A stretch of 64,000 bases of DNA from Hydrogenophaga intermedia (GCF_023715105.1 NZ_JAMBNO010000011.1:62001-126000); one strand, 5' to 3'; positions 51,041 to 60,600 are shown, counted from the stretch's first letter. Numbers and translations are program-made. Notes: generated by a model from the sequence alone, not told the origin.

Positions 51041-51846
51041 GTCAACACACGGTGCTGCAAGGAGGGCAGTTGCTCGCGCACCTGGCGCAGCCGCGCCATG
51101 TCGATGTCGGCCAGCACCACGCCCGGGCCTTCGGCCTGCAAGGCCATGACATGGCCCCACGGGTCGATCACCATGCTGTGGCCCCAGGTGCGCCGGCCGT
51201 TCTCGTGCAGGCCCCCCTGCGCACTGGCGATCACGTAGGCCTGGTTCTCGATGGCGCGCGCACGCAGCAGCACCTCCCAGTGCGCCGATCCGGTGGTGTG
51301 GGTGAAGGCCGCGGGCACCAGCAGTACTTCGGCGCCCAGCATGCGATAGAGCTCGGCAAATCGCAGGTCGTAGCACACGCTTTGGCCGATGCGCCAGACC
51401 TGGCCGTCGCGGTCGCGCAGCTCGAAGCTGGTGGGCGTGTCGCCGGCGCGCAGCACCGCGGCTTCGTCGTAGCGCTCGCGACCGTTGTCGTAGCGGAACA
51501 GGTGGATCTTGTCGTAGCGGCTGATGGGATGGCCCTTGGCGTCGAAGGCCAGCGAGGCGTTGGCGGCGTGCGTCGGATCGTCGGTGGCCATGGGCAGCGT
51601 GCCGCCCACGATGGTGAGCTTGAGATCGCGCGCGGCGTCGCTGAGGAAATCCTGCACGCGGCCCAGTCCCGGCGTTTCGGCGATCACGAGCTTGTCCTCG
51701 TCGCGCGCGCCCATGAAGCAGAAGTACTCGGGCAGCACCGCGAGTTCGGCACCGGCGGCGGCGGCCTGGCGCAGCAGGCGCAGGGCTTCGCTGAGGTTGG
51801 CGTCCAGGCTGATGCCCGAGACCATCTGAAGGGCGGCGACTTTCAT
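51037..51846 (-). CDS. Carbon-nitrogen hydrolase (Nit/deaminated-glutathione amidase-like)
   Basis: A 269-residue nitrilase-superfamily amidase with the triad Glu40 (VLPEYF), Lys113 (YDKIHLF) and Cys158 (QSVCYDLRF). Length and motifs match the Nit1/NitFhit branch, which removes the amide from deaminated glutathione, a repair activity. It begins the operon and is translationally coupled to the kinase gene. It is preceded by the YhdP gene, 39 bp away on the same strand. Confidence 0.9.
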   Translation of the reverse strand: MKVAALQMVSGISLDANLSEALRLLRQAAAAGAELAVLPEYFCFMGARDEDKLVIAETPGLGRVQDFLSDAARDLKLTIVGGTLPMATDDPTHAANASLAFDAKGHPISRYDKIHLFRYDNGRERYDEAAVLRAGDTPTSFELRDRDGQVWRIGQSVCYDLRFAELYRMLGAEVLLVPAAFTHTTGSAHWEVLLRARAIENQAYVIASAQGGLHENGRRTWGHSMVIDPWGHVMALQAEGPGVVLADIDMARLRQVREQLPSLQHRVLT

Positions 51847-51885
51847 GCGGCTTCCTGTGACAGCGGTGAGGGGGAGCGGTCGAGC

Positions 51886-54800
51886 TTACTGCAGCGTGGG
51901 TGTGGGCGTGGCAGGGGCTGGCGCGGGGTTGCGCGCGATCTTCTGGACCTGCGGGTCGGCCCAGCTGCCGCTGACATGGAACTCCTGCGTGGCCGCACTT
52001 TGAAGGGGCTGGCGCAACAGGAACTGGGCGAGGAACGTGCCCAGCCCGACCGCCGGGTTGATGGCGCTCGCGATCAGCGAGGCGGTGCCGGCGTTCAGTT
52101 CGGGCACCACCACGACCTTGAGGTCCTGCGTCTCGCGCGCGACGTCGGCCGAGCCTTCCATCAGCACGGCTGCGTTCACGCCCTTCATCTGCAGGTTGTT
52201 GGTGAACAGCACGCCGCGCTCGACGCGCGCGTCGCCGCGCACGAAATCGAACGCAAAGCCTTCGGAGAAGACGTCGCGGAAGTCGAGCACCAGGCGGCGC
52301 GGCAGGGCCTGCAGGCTGAGCACGCCGAGCAGGCGCCCGGCGCCCGGGTCGGCCTTGAGAAACTGGCCGCGCTCCACGTCGAGCTTCATCTGACCCGCCA
52401 GCGTGGGCAGGTCGATCGAGAACGGCGTGCCGAGCCAGCCGATGCTGCCCTCAAGGCGACCACGCCCGCCACGCACCAGCCCCTCACGACCGAAGCGCGT
52501 GAGCAGGGCCCCGCTGTCCTGCACGTCCAGGCGGAACTGCAGCGCGGTGCGGCGCTGCCCGGGCGAGCCGCCATCGGCCTGCGCCGCCATGGGCGCCCAG
52601 TTGCCGCTCGCGGTGAGCCTGGCCTCGGGCAGGGTGGCGCGCAGCGCGTTCAAGCGCCATTCCCCCACGCGCGCCGGGCCGGCACCGCGGTTCACGGCGT
52701 CGATCTCCACACGGCCAAGCGAGCGCCCGTCCCATTGCAGCTCGTCCACCGCGATGTCGAGCGCGGGCACGGTCGTGGGCTGCTCCAGCAGGCGCTCGAC
52801 CTCACGCGGCGCAGCCTTGGGCAGCGTGAGCCGCGCCAGCCGCGCGTACACGCTGCCCGCACCCTCCGCACCGGCCACACCGGTGCCGCCCGCGGGGCGG
52901 AACTCCACGTAACCGTTGAGCTCGTCGGCTTCCACGCTGGCACGCCACAACGCCCCTTCCCGCGATGCCCCCAGCAACACGCGCTGGAAGCGCCGTCCGT
53001 CCACGGTGATGGCGTCGGCCTGTAACGACACGCGCGCGGGCAGCCAGGCCGTGGCTTCGCCGGGAGGCAGTGCGTTGCTGCCAGCCAGCCGGCGCCAGGC
53101 GTCCACATCGAGTTCACCAACGCGCGCCTGCACGGCGATGCCCTGCTCCGGCAGCGGCGCGCGCTCCCCCGCCGGCAGGCCCACGGCGATGCTGCCGCGC
53201 GGGCCCGGCGCGGCGTTTGCCGCGCCCGCGCCGAGATCGCGTTCGAGATGCAGATCAAGCACGGGAAGGTTGGCCGGGCCGAGGGTGAGCAGCGTGCGCT
53301 CGCGCGCGGCGCGGCCGTCGGCTTGCAGTGCCGTCACGCTGCTGTCGTAGCGCAGCGGCCAGCTGGCCTCAGCCGGTTTGGCCAGCGGCGCGGGCAGTTG
53401 CAGGCTCAACCCCTGCAACGTGCTGCTGATGCGCAGCTCGGGTTCGCCGCCGCGAAAACCCAGCTGCACCGCGTAGGGGGTGCTGCCACTGGCGTGGGCA
53501 AACAACGCCGACGCAGCGCCCAGACCGCCTTCGCGCAGGCCGACGGCACTGGCGCTGCCCTGCCCGCGGAACTGCAGCAGGGGCTGGCCCTGGGCGTCCG
53601 GGCGCAAGCTGCCGTCGAACACCAGCTCGCCACCCAGCACCTGCGCGCGGGCACCGCTGAAAGCAAAGCCGTTTTCGGAGAAGCTGAGCTTGCCGCGCGC
53701 ACGTGCCAGCAGGGGCGATGCCGGAGTGATGCGCAGGTCGGTGCCATCGAGCTGCACCGAACCGCGCACCCGCGTGGCGGCCAGATCGTTCAGCGGCAGG
53801 TCGAGCTGCAACTCGGTGCTCGCCGGACCGCTCGCGCTGGCCTGGGCCAGCGCCCGCTGGGTGTAGTCGTTGACCGGTGTGCGCTGAACGTGCCCGAGCA
53901 GCGACGCGCCGGGCCCCTGCGCGCGCAGGCCCACCTGCACCACGGGGACGTGCACAAGGTCCTCGACCACCACGGAACCCTGATCGAGCCGAACACCGTC
54001 GGCGGCGGCGATGCGGCCTTCGATGCCGGTGATGCGCAGCGCGGCGCGATCGAGCTCGAACCGCGCACGCGCGCCGCGCACGCCTGGCCAGGGCGCATCG
54101 CCGGCCGCTTGCAGGTAGGAAGGCAGGTGATCGAAGTCCACACCCTCCAGCGCAGCGCTGATGCGAAACGTACCCGCCGTGTGTTGCGCTTCGTTGAAGG
54201 GCATGTCCCAGACCTCGCCCTGGATGCGAAAAGCCGCGTCCCGTGCGCTGCCGGCGATCACGGCCTCGCGCACATAGCGCCGCGCGCTCTCGGGCACGCT
54301 CAGGGGCAGGTAGCGGTGCACCGCGGTGCCCTCGGCGCGTGTGAGTTGCGCGGTGAGGTCGAGCACCCCCGGAAAGCGCGAGCGCGCCGGGCTGGTGGCG
54401 GGGTCGCCGGTGTGCCAGCTCGCCCGCAACGTGCCCTCGGCATGCGCATTGGCGAAGCTGCCTTCGTCGAGATCGACCTCGATGCGATCGCCCTGCAGCC
54501 GCCAGCGCAGACGCACGTCGAGCCGTTCGAGGTCGATGCGCGGGTTCTCGAACACGTCGGGGAAGTCGAGCGCCCCCTGGCGCAACGCGAGCTGTGCGCG
54601 CCCGCCGTCCTGATCCAGCTCGAACGTGATGTCGGCGCCTTGCACACCGGGGCGTCCGGGCAGCGGGAAGCGCCCGCTGTGCGAGCGCTGGCCACTGGGC
54701 TCGCCACTGAGCGCCAGGCCGCTCACGCGCCCCTTCGCGCGCGCGACCACGTGCTCGGCCATCGGGCCGCTGCCGCGCGCCTGCCACAGCAGGTCGATGT

Positions 54801-56079
54801 CGTCGAGCCGGCCGCGCGGCTGCAGGCGCGCGAGCCAGCCGCGCGCGTCCGCGGGCAGCGGCAAGCGCTCGGCCATGGCAGCCAGCGTGGCCAGGTCCAC
54901 CCCCTGTGCCTGCACGGCGGTGCGCGGCCCCTGGCGTTCCCGGGCGGGCCGGTGCGTCACGCGCACGGTGCCCCCGTTCCAGCGCAGCCCCTCGGGGGTG
55001 CGAAAGGCCAACCGCTCGGTGCCCACGGTCCAGTCGGTGTCGCTCCAGGACGCCTCCAGCCGGCCATCGAGTTCGTCGAGCGCCAAGGGAGGCAGCTCGG
55101 GGCCGAGCTGCAGGTCCACGCCGGTGAGCGCGGCGTCCAGCGTGATGCCATCGAGCTGGCCGCGCTGCAGCCGCGCCCAGGTGCGCAGCGCACCCTGGCC
55201 GCTGCGCACCTGCACGCCCCAATCGCTCAGGTCGACATGGCTGCGCAGCTGGGCCACGTCGGCGCGCGGCAGCTCGGCGTAGAGCTGGCCGCTCCAGTCG
55301 TGCCAGGGCGTGGTGCCGGACCGGGCACCGGGCAGGCGCAGCAGCGGCTCACGCAGCTGGGCGCGCAGGGTGAAGCGATCGCCCCAGGTGGGCTCGGGCG
55401 TGGCGTCCAGGCGCAGGTCGTGCGTGCGGTGGCCGTTGCGCGCCACGAAATCGAGGTCGCCCAGCAGCACCGGTGGCTGCGCGCGCTGTTCGTCGAGCCA
55501 GCGCACGGTGCCCCCGCGGACCACGAACTCGGCCTGGTCGAAGAACCAGTCGGCCACCGGGCTGCCGCCGCCGCCCGGGCCCGAGAGGTCGATGCCGGCC
55601 ACCTGGATGCGGCCATCGATCAGGCGGCGCACGTCCAGCACCGGCTGATCGATGTGAATCTGCTCGAAGCCACCACGCCACAGTGAGGCGACCGAGACCG
55701 CACCGCGCACCACCGGCAACTGCAGTGCGGATCGTCCGCCGGCATCGAGCAACTGCACGTCGCGCAGCTCGAAGGAGGGCACCAGCGGGGGCAGGCCGGG
55801 GATGGCGCCGGCGCCGGGCAAGGGCCGGATCGCTGCGATGCGGACCTCAACCCCGACTGCGCGGGTCGCCCAACGCTCAAGGTCGGGGCGCCAGTTTTCG
55901 ATCCGCGGCACAATCCACGCCTGCAAAACGACCCACGTCAGCAGGAAGATGCCCCACAGGCCGGCCAGCAGCCACAACAGCACGCGCGTGGCAAGCGCCC
56001 ACCACCGCAATGCGCGGCCGGCCGCAACGGTGTCTTCGTTGCGCGTGTCGCTGGCCGCTGGGAAACGCATCATGTCCAT
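51886..56079 (-). CDS. yhdP: YhdP family (AsmA-like) envelope protein
   Basis: A 1397-residue protein with one N-terminal membrane helix (about 30-58, ATRVLLWLLAGLWGIFLLTW) and a long beta-rich periplasmic body. The start VPRIENWRPDLERWATRAVG and the C-terminal RLVLDFRDVFSEGFAFDFVRG, followed by NLQMKGVNAAVLMEGSADVA, mark the YhdP/TIGR02099 family. YhdP-type proteins bridge inner and outer membranes and transport phospholipids. The C-terminal segment ends in a Pro-rich tail. ATG 56079 is preceded by a -10-like CATAAT at 5 bp. Divergent from glnE. Confidence 0.9.
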   Translation of the reverse strand: MDMMRFPAASDTRNEDTVAAGRALRWWALATRVLLWLLAGLWGIFLLTWVVLQAWIVPRIENWRPDLERWATRAVGVEVRIAAIRPLPGAGAIPGLPPLVPSFELRDVQLLDAGGRSALQLPVVRGAVSVASLWRGGFEQIHIDQPVLDVRRLIDGRIQVAGIDLSGPGGGGSPVADWFFDQAEFVVRGGTVRWLDEQRAQPPVLLGDLDFVARNGHRTHDLRLDATPEPTWGDRFTLRAQLREPLLRLPGARSGTTPWHDWSGQLYAELPRADVAQLRSHVDLSDWGVQVRSGQGALRTWARLQRGQLDGITLDAALTGVDLQLGPELPPLALDELDGRLEASWSDTDWTVGTERLAFRTPEGLRWNGGTVRVTHRPARERQGPRTAVQAQGVDLATLAAMAERLPLPADARGWLARLQPRGRLDDIDLLWQARGSGPMAEHVVARAKGRVSGLALSGEPSGQRSHSGRFPLPGRPGVQGADITFELDQDGGRAQLALRQGALDFPDVFENPRIDLERLDVRLRWRLQGDRIEVDLDEGSFANAHAEGTLRASWHTGDPATSPARSRFPGVLDLTAQLTRAEGTAVHRYLPLSVPESARRYVREAVIAGSARDAAFRIQGEVWDMPFNEAQHTAGTFRISAALEGVDFDHLPSYLQAAGDAPWPGVRGARARFELDRAALRITGIEGRIAAADGVRLDQGSVVVEDLVHVPVVQVGLRAQGPGASLLGHVQRTPVNDYTQRALAQASASGPASTELQLDLPLNDLAATRVRGSVQLDGTDLRITPASPLLARARGKLSFSENGFAFSGARAQVLGGELVFDGSLRPDAQGQPLLQFRGQGSASAVGLREGGLGAASALFAHASGSTPYAVQLGFRGGEPELRISSTLQGLSLQLPAPLAKPAEASWPLRYDSSVTALQADGRAARERTLLTLGPANLPVLDLHLERDLGAGAANAAPGPRGSIAVGLPAGERAPLPEQGIAVQARVGELDVDAWRRLAGSNALPPGEATAWLPARVSLQADAITVDGRRFQRVLLGASREGALWRASVEADELNGYVEFRPAGGTGVAGAEGAGSVYARLARLTLPKAAPREVERLLEQPTTVPALDIAVDELQWDGRSLGRVEIDAVNRGAGPARVGEWRLNALRATLPEARLTASGNWAPMAAQADGGSPGQRRTALQFRLDVQDSGALLTRFGREGLVRGGRGRLEGSIGWLGTPFSIDLPTLAGQMKLDVERGQFLKADPGAGRLLGVLSLQALPRRLVLDFRDVFSEGFAFDFVRGDARVERGVLFTNNLQMKGVNAAVLMEGSADVARETQDLKVVVVPELNAGTASLIASAINPAVGLGTFLAQFLLRQPLQSAATQEFHVSGSWADPQVQKIARNPAPAPATPTPTLQ

Positions 56080-56084
56080 CGCGA

Positions 56085-56090
56085 ATTATG
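56085..56090 (-). promoter_or_regulatory. -10-like box adjacent to yhdP start
   Basis: CATAAT on the minus strand, only 5 bp before ATG 56079, so the transcription start is expected at or near the A of the ATG. It gives a candidate leaderless mRNA, as for mnmA. Confidence 0.35.
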
Positions 56091-56159
56091 ACGAGGCCTC
56101 CCGGCCCGGGTTCCGACATCGGTGAGCACTTCTTGTCAACGAATGTGAACCCCCATCGC

Positions 56160-58865
56160 ATGGCTGCCACGGCCGACCACGCGCGCTTTGTCCAGCGGAT
56201 CCGCCGGCGCTATGCCGACGAGCTCGCATGCCTGCCGCCGGGCGAGCCCGACAAGAACGCGATGCGCGCCTGCCTGACGGCCCTGACGGGCACCCGGGGT
56301 CTGCCGCTGCCGGCCGCGCTGCGTGTGTTGCGCCAACTGGTGCTCGAGCGGCTGGTGGTGATCGATTGCGAGCAGGGCGCCCCGCTGCAGGCCGTCACGC
56401 GCGCCGTCACCGAACTTGCCGAGCTCGCGCTGGACGAGGCCTGCCGCCTGGCCTTCGCCGAGCTTGATGCCGTGCACGGCATGCCGGTGGCCGATGGCAG
56501 CGGCCAGCGGGCGCAGCTCTGGGTCATCGGCATGGGCAAGCTCGGCGCACGCGAGCTCAATGTGTCGAGCGACATCGACCTGATCTACGTCTACGACCAC
56601 GACGGTGAAACCACCGGCAACGCCGAGGGACGCCAGCGGCTGAGCAACCACGAGTACTTCGCCAAGGCGGTCAAGCACATCTTCCAGACGGTGGGCGACA
56701 CCACCGAGCACGGCAACGTGTTCCGCGTCGACCTGGCACTGCGGCCCAACGGCAACTCGGGGCCAAGCGTGTTGTCGCTGGGCGCCCTGGAGGAGTATTT
56801 CCTGGTACAGGGGCGCGAGTGGGAACGCTTCGCCTGGCTCAAGAGCCGCGTGATCGCGCCGGCCGATGCGATCGATGCCGATGGCATGCAGGCCTTGCGC
56901 GCCACGGTGCTGCCCTTCGTGTTCCGCCGCTACCTCGACTACGGCGTGTTCGAGTCGCTGCGCGTGCTGCACCGGCAGATCCGCGACCATGCGGCCAAGC
57001 GCGCGGCGGGCAACCCGGGGCGCGCCAACGACGTGAAGCTCTCGCGCGGCGGCATCCGCGAGATCGAGTTCACGGTGCAACTGCTGCAGGTGGTGCGCGG
57101 CGGGCAGTTCCCCGAACTGCGCACCCGCCCGACGCTGGATGCATTGCAGCGGGTGAGCAAGGCCGGGCTCATGCCGCTCGAGAAGGCTGCGGCGCTGGCC
57201 CAGGCTTACGAGTTCCTGCGCAAGGTGGAGCACCGCATCCAGTACCTGGACGACCAGCAGACCCACCTGATCCCCGAGCGCGACGAAGACCTGGCCTGGA
57301 TCGCAGCCACGATGGGCTTTGCCAACGCCTGCGCCTTCCTGCACGCGCTGGATGCGCACCGCGAACTGGTGGCCGAAGAATTCGACACCCTGCTCGGCAA
57401 CGGTCAGGGCAACTGCAAGGGCAAAGGCTGCAATGGCGGTGCGCCGCGCAGCGCGGAGGACGACTTCGCCAGCGCGCTCGCCACGCTGCCCGCGGCGCTG
57501 GCCGAGCGGCTGAAGCTGTGGCGCACGCACCCGCGCGTGCTGGCCCTGCGCGAGGACGCCCGCCTGCGCCTGGTGCGGCTGGTGCAACGCACCGGCGCCT
57601 GGATCGACGAAGGCCGCGTGAGCGAACTCGCCGCGCTGCGCATGGCCGACTGGATCGAGCCGCTGCTGCGGCGCGAGAGCTATCTGGCGCTGCTGCAGGA
57701 GCGGCCATCGGTGCACGAGCGCCTGTTGCGCCTGCTGGGCGCGGCCAAGTGGCCGGCGCGCTACCTGATCCAGCATCCCGGCGTGATCGACGAACTCGCG
57801 AGCCAGCAACTGCTGGCCGAACGCTTTGACGCCGCGGCGTTCGAGGCGGAGTGCGAGTCGCGCCGTGCCTCGCTTCGCACCACCGGTGAGGACGACGAGG
57901 AGGCGCTGCTCAACCTGCTGCGCCGAGCCCACCATGCCGAGACCTTCCGCACCCTGGCGCGCGACGTGGAAGGCAAACTCACGGTGGAGGAGGTGGCCGA
58001 TGACCTCTCCGCGCTGGCCGACGCGGTGCTGCGCCTGACGGCCCGCTGGTGCTGGCAGCGCCTGAAGAACCACCACCGGGAAACGCCGGCCTTCGCCATC
58101 ATCGGCTACGGCAAACTGGGGGGCAAAGAGCTGGGCTACGGCAGTGATCTGGACATCGTGTTCGTTTACGAGGACGAAGACGAGAACGCAAGCGAGATCT
58201 ACGCTGCCTTCGTGCGCAAGATGATCAACTGGCTGCAGGTCAAGACCGGCGAGGGTGATCTGTTCGAGATCGACACCGCCCTGCGGCCCAACGGCAATTC
58301 CGGCCTGCTCGTCACCAGCTTCGACGCCTACGAGAAGTACCAGACCCAGCGCGGCAGCAACACCGCCTGGACCTGGGAACACCAGGCGATGACGCGCGCG
58401 CGCTTCGTGCTCGGCAACGAGGCGCTGGCCGCGCGATTCGACGCCGTGCGCGAGGCGGTGATCACCGCGCCGCGCGACGCCACGGCCCTGGCCAACGAGA
58501 TCGTGGCCATGCGCGAGAAGGTACGCGCTGCGCACCCGGTGCGCGGCGAACGCTTCGACGTCAAACACAGCGCGGGCGGCATGGTCGACGTGGAGTTCGT
58601 GGTGCAGTACCTGGTGCTGCTGCACTCGCGCGAGCACCCCGCGCTGCGCGCCAACACCGGCAACATCAACCTGCTACGCCGCGCCGAGGCCGCCGGCCTG
58701 CTGCCCTCGGGTGTGGGCGAGGACGCCGCCAATGCCTATCGGCGCCTGCGCCAGGTACAGCACCGCGCGCGTCTGGACGAGGCCCCGACGCAGGTGGAGC
58801 CGACGGAATTGCAGGCCGAGGCGCAGGCCGTGCGCCGTCTCTGGCAGTTCGTGCTCGGCCGATGA
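56160..58865 (+). CDS. glnE: Glutamine synthetase adenylyltransferase/deadenylylase
   Basis: A 901-residue bifunctional nucleotidyltransferase. The first active site near residue 124 has GMGKLGARELNVSSDIDLIY, and the second near residue 648 has GYGKLGGKELGYGSDLDIVF, both with the Asp pair. Repeated LRPNGNSG and REIEFTVQLLQVV motifs follow each. It adenylylates and deadenylylates glutamine synthetase in response to PII protein. ATG 56160 (MAATADHA) is preferred; GTG 56145 is in frame. The length is close to the usual 920-950. It overlaps the rhombosortase gene by 4 bp. Confidence 0.95.
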   Translation: MAATADHARFVQRIRRRYADELACLPPGEPDKNAMRACLTALTGTRGLPLPAALRVLRQLVLERLVVIDCEQGAPLQAVTRAVTELAELALDEACRLAFAELDAVHGMPVADGSGQRAQLWVIGMGKLGARELNVSSDIDLIYVYDHDGETTGNAEGRQRLSNHEYFAKAVKHIFQTVGDTTEHGNVFRVDLALRPNGNSGPSVLSLGALEEYFLVQGREWERFAWLKSRVIAPADAIDADGMQALRATVLPFVFRRYLDYGVFESLRVLHRQIRDHAAKRAAGNPGRANDVKLSRGGIREIEFTVQLLQVVRGGQFPELRTRPTLDALQRVSKAGLMPLEKAAALAQAYEFLRKVEHRIQYLDDQQTHLIPERDEDLAWIAATMGFANACAFLHALDAHRELVAEEFDTLLGNGQGNCKGKGCNGGAPRSAEDDFASALATLPAALAERLKLWRTHPRVLALREDARLRLVRLVQRTGAWIDEGRVSELAALRMADWIEPLLRRESYLALLQERPSVHERLLRLLGAAKWPARYLIQHPGVIDELASQQLLAERFDAAAFEAECESRRASLRTTGEDDEEALLNLLRRAHHAETFRTLARDVEGKLTVEEVADDLSALADAVLRLTARWCWQRLKNHHRETPAFAIIGYGKLGGKELGYGSDLDIVFVYEDEDENASEIYAAFVRKMINWLQVKTGEGDLFEIDTALRPNGNSGLLVTSFDAYEKYQTQRGSNTAWTWEHQAMTRARFVLGNEALAARFDAVREAVITAPRDATALANEIVAMREKVRAAHPVRGERFDVKHSAGGMVDVEFVVQYLVLLHSREHPALRANTGNINLLRRAEAAGLLPSGVGEDAANAYRRLRQVQHRARLDEAPTQVEPTELQAEAQAVRRLWQFVLGR

Positions 58866-59479
58866 AGGGCTCGCGCGCTTGGTTGCTGCTGTGCGCCCTG
58901 CACGGCGTGGCCAGCATGCTGCTGTGGTGGGCGCATGCCCCCGCCGTGCAGGCCCTGACCTGGTATGCCGAGCTGTGGCCCGCCCAGCCCTGGACCTTGT
59001 GGACCAGCGCCTGGGTGCACCTGAACACACCGCACCTGATCGGCAATCAGCTGGCGCTGGGCGCGCTCACGGCCGCCGGCTGGGTGCTGCGCCCGCCCCT
59101 GGCGGCCACCCTGGCCTGGGCGTTGAGCTGGCCACTGCTGCAGTTGAGCCTGCTCTGGTGGCCGCAGGTGACCCACGCGGTCGGGCTGTCAGGGCTGCTG
59201 CACGCCGGCGTTGCGGTGCTCGGGCTGCATTTGCTGCTGGGTGGCGCATCGCCCATGGCGAGGCCCTGGGGGGCCCTGCTGATCGCGGGGATCGCGGTCA
59301 AGTTGCTGATGGAGCGGGGCTGGCAGCACCCTTTGCAACACGACCTGGGCACCGAATTGCCTGTGGTACAGGCCGCGCACCTGAGTGGCGCGCTCTGGGG
59401 CGCGGTGCTGGCTGCGCTGTTGGGCGCGCTCGCGGCGTGGTGGTCGCGGCGGCAGGCCGCTGGGGCCAGCAGGCCCTGA
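58862..59479 (+). CDS. rrtA: Rhombosortase-like intramembrane serine protease
   Basis: A 205-residue membrane protein with about six helices. The rhomboid features are WTSAWVHLNTPHLIGNQLAL (Asn62), GLSGLLHAG with catalytic Ser110, and QAAHLSGALWG with His173. The compact length fits rhombosortase (RrtA), which processes GlyGly-CTERM surface proteins, more than a general rhomboid. It overlaps glnE (ATGA at 58862) and is convergent with the ferritin-like gene by 1 bp. I see no GlyGly-CTERM substrate in the window. Confidence 0.82.
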   Translation: MKGSRAWLLLCALHGVASMLLWWAHAPAVQALTWYAELWPAQPWTLWTSAWVHLNTPHLIGNQLALGALTAAGWVLRPPLAATLAWALSWPLLQLSLLWWPQVTHAVGLSGLLHAGVAVLGLHLLLGGASPMARPWGALLIAGIAVKLLMERGWQHPLQHDLGTELPVVQAAHLSGALWGAVLAALLGALAAWWSRRQAAGASRP

Positions 59480-59480
59480 A

Positions 59481-60332
59481 TCAGGCCGTCGACGGCAAGG
59501 CGCTGCCGCCCACCGAGAGCGACTTGCGGAAGCGGTTGAGCTCCTGCACCGACTTGAAGCTGCTGTCCATCAACAGGCTGAGGTTGTGCAGGATGCGCTC
59601 GACCACCTTGCCCTCCCAGGCGGCGTCGAAGGCAATCTGCTTGTCCAGCCAGTGTTCCAGCCACGCGGGGTCGGGCAGGCGGCTCTGGATGGTGTCGTTG
59701 GGGAACAGTGCCTTGTTGACGTGCAGGTTGGTGGGGTGCAGCGCCTGGGCGGTGCGCCGCGCACTGGCCATGAGCACGCCCACCTTGGCGAAGGCAGAAC
59801 GCGCCTCGTCGCCGAACTTCGTGATGGCGCGCTTCATGTAGCGCAGGTATGCGCCGCCGTGGCGGGCCTCGTCCTGGCTGAGCGTGGTGTAGATGTGCTT
59901 GATCACCGGCTCGGTGTGCCACTCGGCCGCGCGGCGGTACCAGTGGTTGAGGCGGATCTCGCCACAGAAGTGGAGCATGAGCGTCTCCAGCGCCGGGGCC
60001 GGGTCGAACTCGAAGCGGATGTCGTGCAGTTCCTGCTCGGTGGGGGCCAGGTCGGGGCGGAAGCGCTTGAGGTACTCCATGAGCACCAGCGAGTGCTTTT
60101 GCTCCTCGAAAAACCAGATCGACATGAAGGCCGAGAAATCGCTGTCGTCGCGGTTGTCGCGCAGGAACATCTCGGTGGCCGGCAGTGCCGCCCACTCGGT
60201 GATGGCATTCATCTTGATGGTCTGCGCCTGCTCGTCGGTCAGCTTGGCTGGGTCGAACTGCGCCCAGGGGATGTCCTTCTCCATGTCCCAGCGGACGGAC
60301 TCGAGTTGCTTGAAGAGTTCGGGGTAAAGCAT
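59481..60332 (-). CDS. Ferritin-like/acyl-ACP desaturase-like di-iron protein
   Basis: A 283-residue helical protein with a di-iron ligand set: ITEWAALPATEM (residues 44-55), EEQKH (76-80), a second Glu-containing helix in FCGEIRLNHWYR, and DEARH (154-158). The E-x-x-H pairs in two helices match the ferritin-like/FA_desaturase_2 group, which includes soluble acyl-carrier-protein desaturases. The neighbouring lipid operon supports a role in fatty-acid modification. ATG 60332 begins MLYPELFKQL. A TACAAT -10 box lies 37 bp upstream. Confidence 0.72.
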   Translation of the reverse strand: MLYPELFKQLESVRWDMEKDIPWAQFDPAKLTDEQAQTIKMNAITEWAALPATEMFLRDNRDDSDFSAFMSIWFFEEQKHSLVLMEYLKRFRPDLAPTEQELHDIRFEFDPAPALETLMLHFCGEIRLNHWYRRAAEWHTEPVIKHIYTTLSQDEARHGGAYLRYMKRAITKFGDEARSAFAKVGVLMASARRTAQALHPTNLHVNKALFPNDTIQSRLPDPAWLEHWLDKQIAFDAAWEGKVVERILHNLSLLMDSSFKSVQELNRFRKSLSVGGSALPSTA

Positions 60333-60369
60333 GGCGGTCTCTCGAAGGCTGGCGCGGCAAACGGGCAGG

Positions 60370-60375
60370 ATTGTA
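60370..60375 (-). promoter_or_regulatory. -10 box of the ferritin-like gene
   Basis: TACAAT on the minus strand, 37 bp before ATG 60332. The same TACAATCC string precedes pgk and yajC. No clear -35 box. Confidence 0.45.
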
Positions 60376-60470
60376 GGCGGGGGGTGCGCGCCGGGCGATG
60401 GGCACAGCCCCCGACGCCGGTGGGGAATGCCTGCTTCATCGCCGCAGCCGGGACATGTGCGCGATTTGGC

Positions 60471-60501
60471 TTGACTCGGGTATTTGCATACTGCATAGTA
60501 T
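60471..60501 (+). promoter_or_regulatory. Sigma70-like promoter overlapped by a palindrome
   Basis: TTGACT at 60471-60476, then 17 bp, then CATAGT at 60494-60499. The palindrome ATACT-GCAT-AGTAT (60488-60501) covers the -10, so a repressor site is likely. Transcription would run toward the FAD oxidoreductase with a leader of about 300 nt. Confidence 0.4.
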
Positions 60502-60574
60502 CGATGAAAACCAATCAGTTCATCTTTCATGCCCACCCACACCACTGACCGCGCACACCTGCCGCATCGGCCGG

Positions 60575-60600
60575 GGAACTTCCCGACCGCCCGTTGCGTC
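60575..60600 (+). promoter_or_regulatory. Candidate ECF-sigma promoter of the lipid operon
   Basis: GGAAC at 60575-60579 (extended GGAACTT) is followed after 17 bp by CGTC at 60597-60600. GGAAC-N16/17-CGTC is a classical pattern for ECF sigma factors. It is about 200 bp before the FAD oxidoreductase start. No sigma factor or anti-sigma gene is in the window. Confidence 0.45.

Noticed and set aside
60504-60548. 14-codon His-rich ORF (MKTNQFIFHAHPHH) right after a sigma70-like promoter, like a his-operon leader peptide
   Set aside because: No his biosynthesis gene is near, no ribosome-binding site or attenuator stems are visible, and four His codons can arise from the CAC-rich run by chance.
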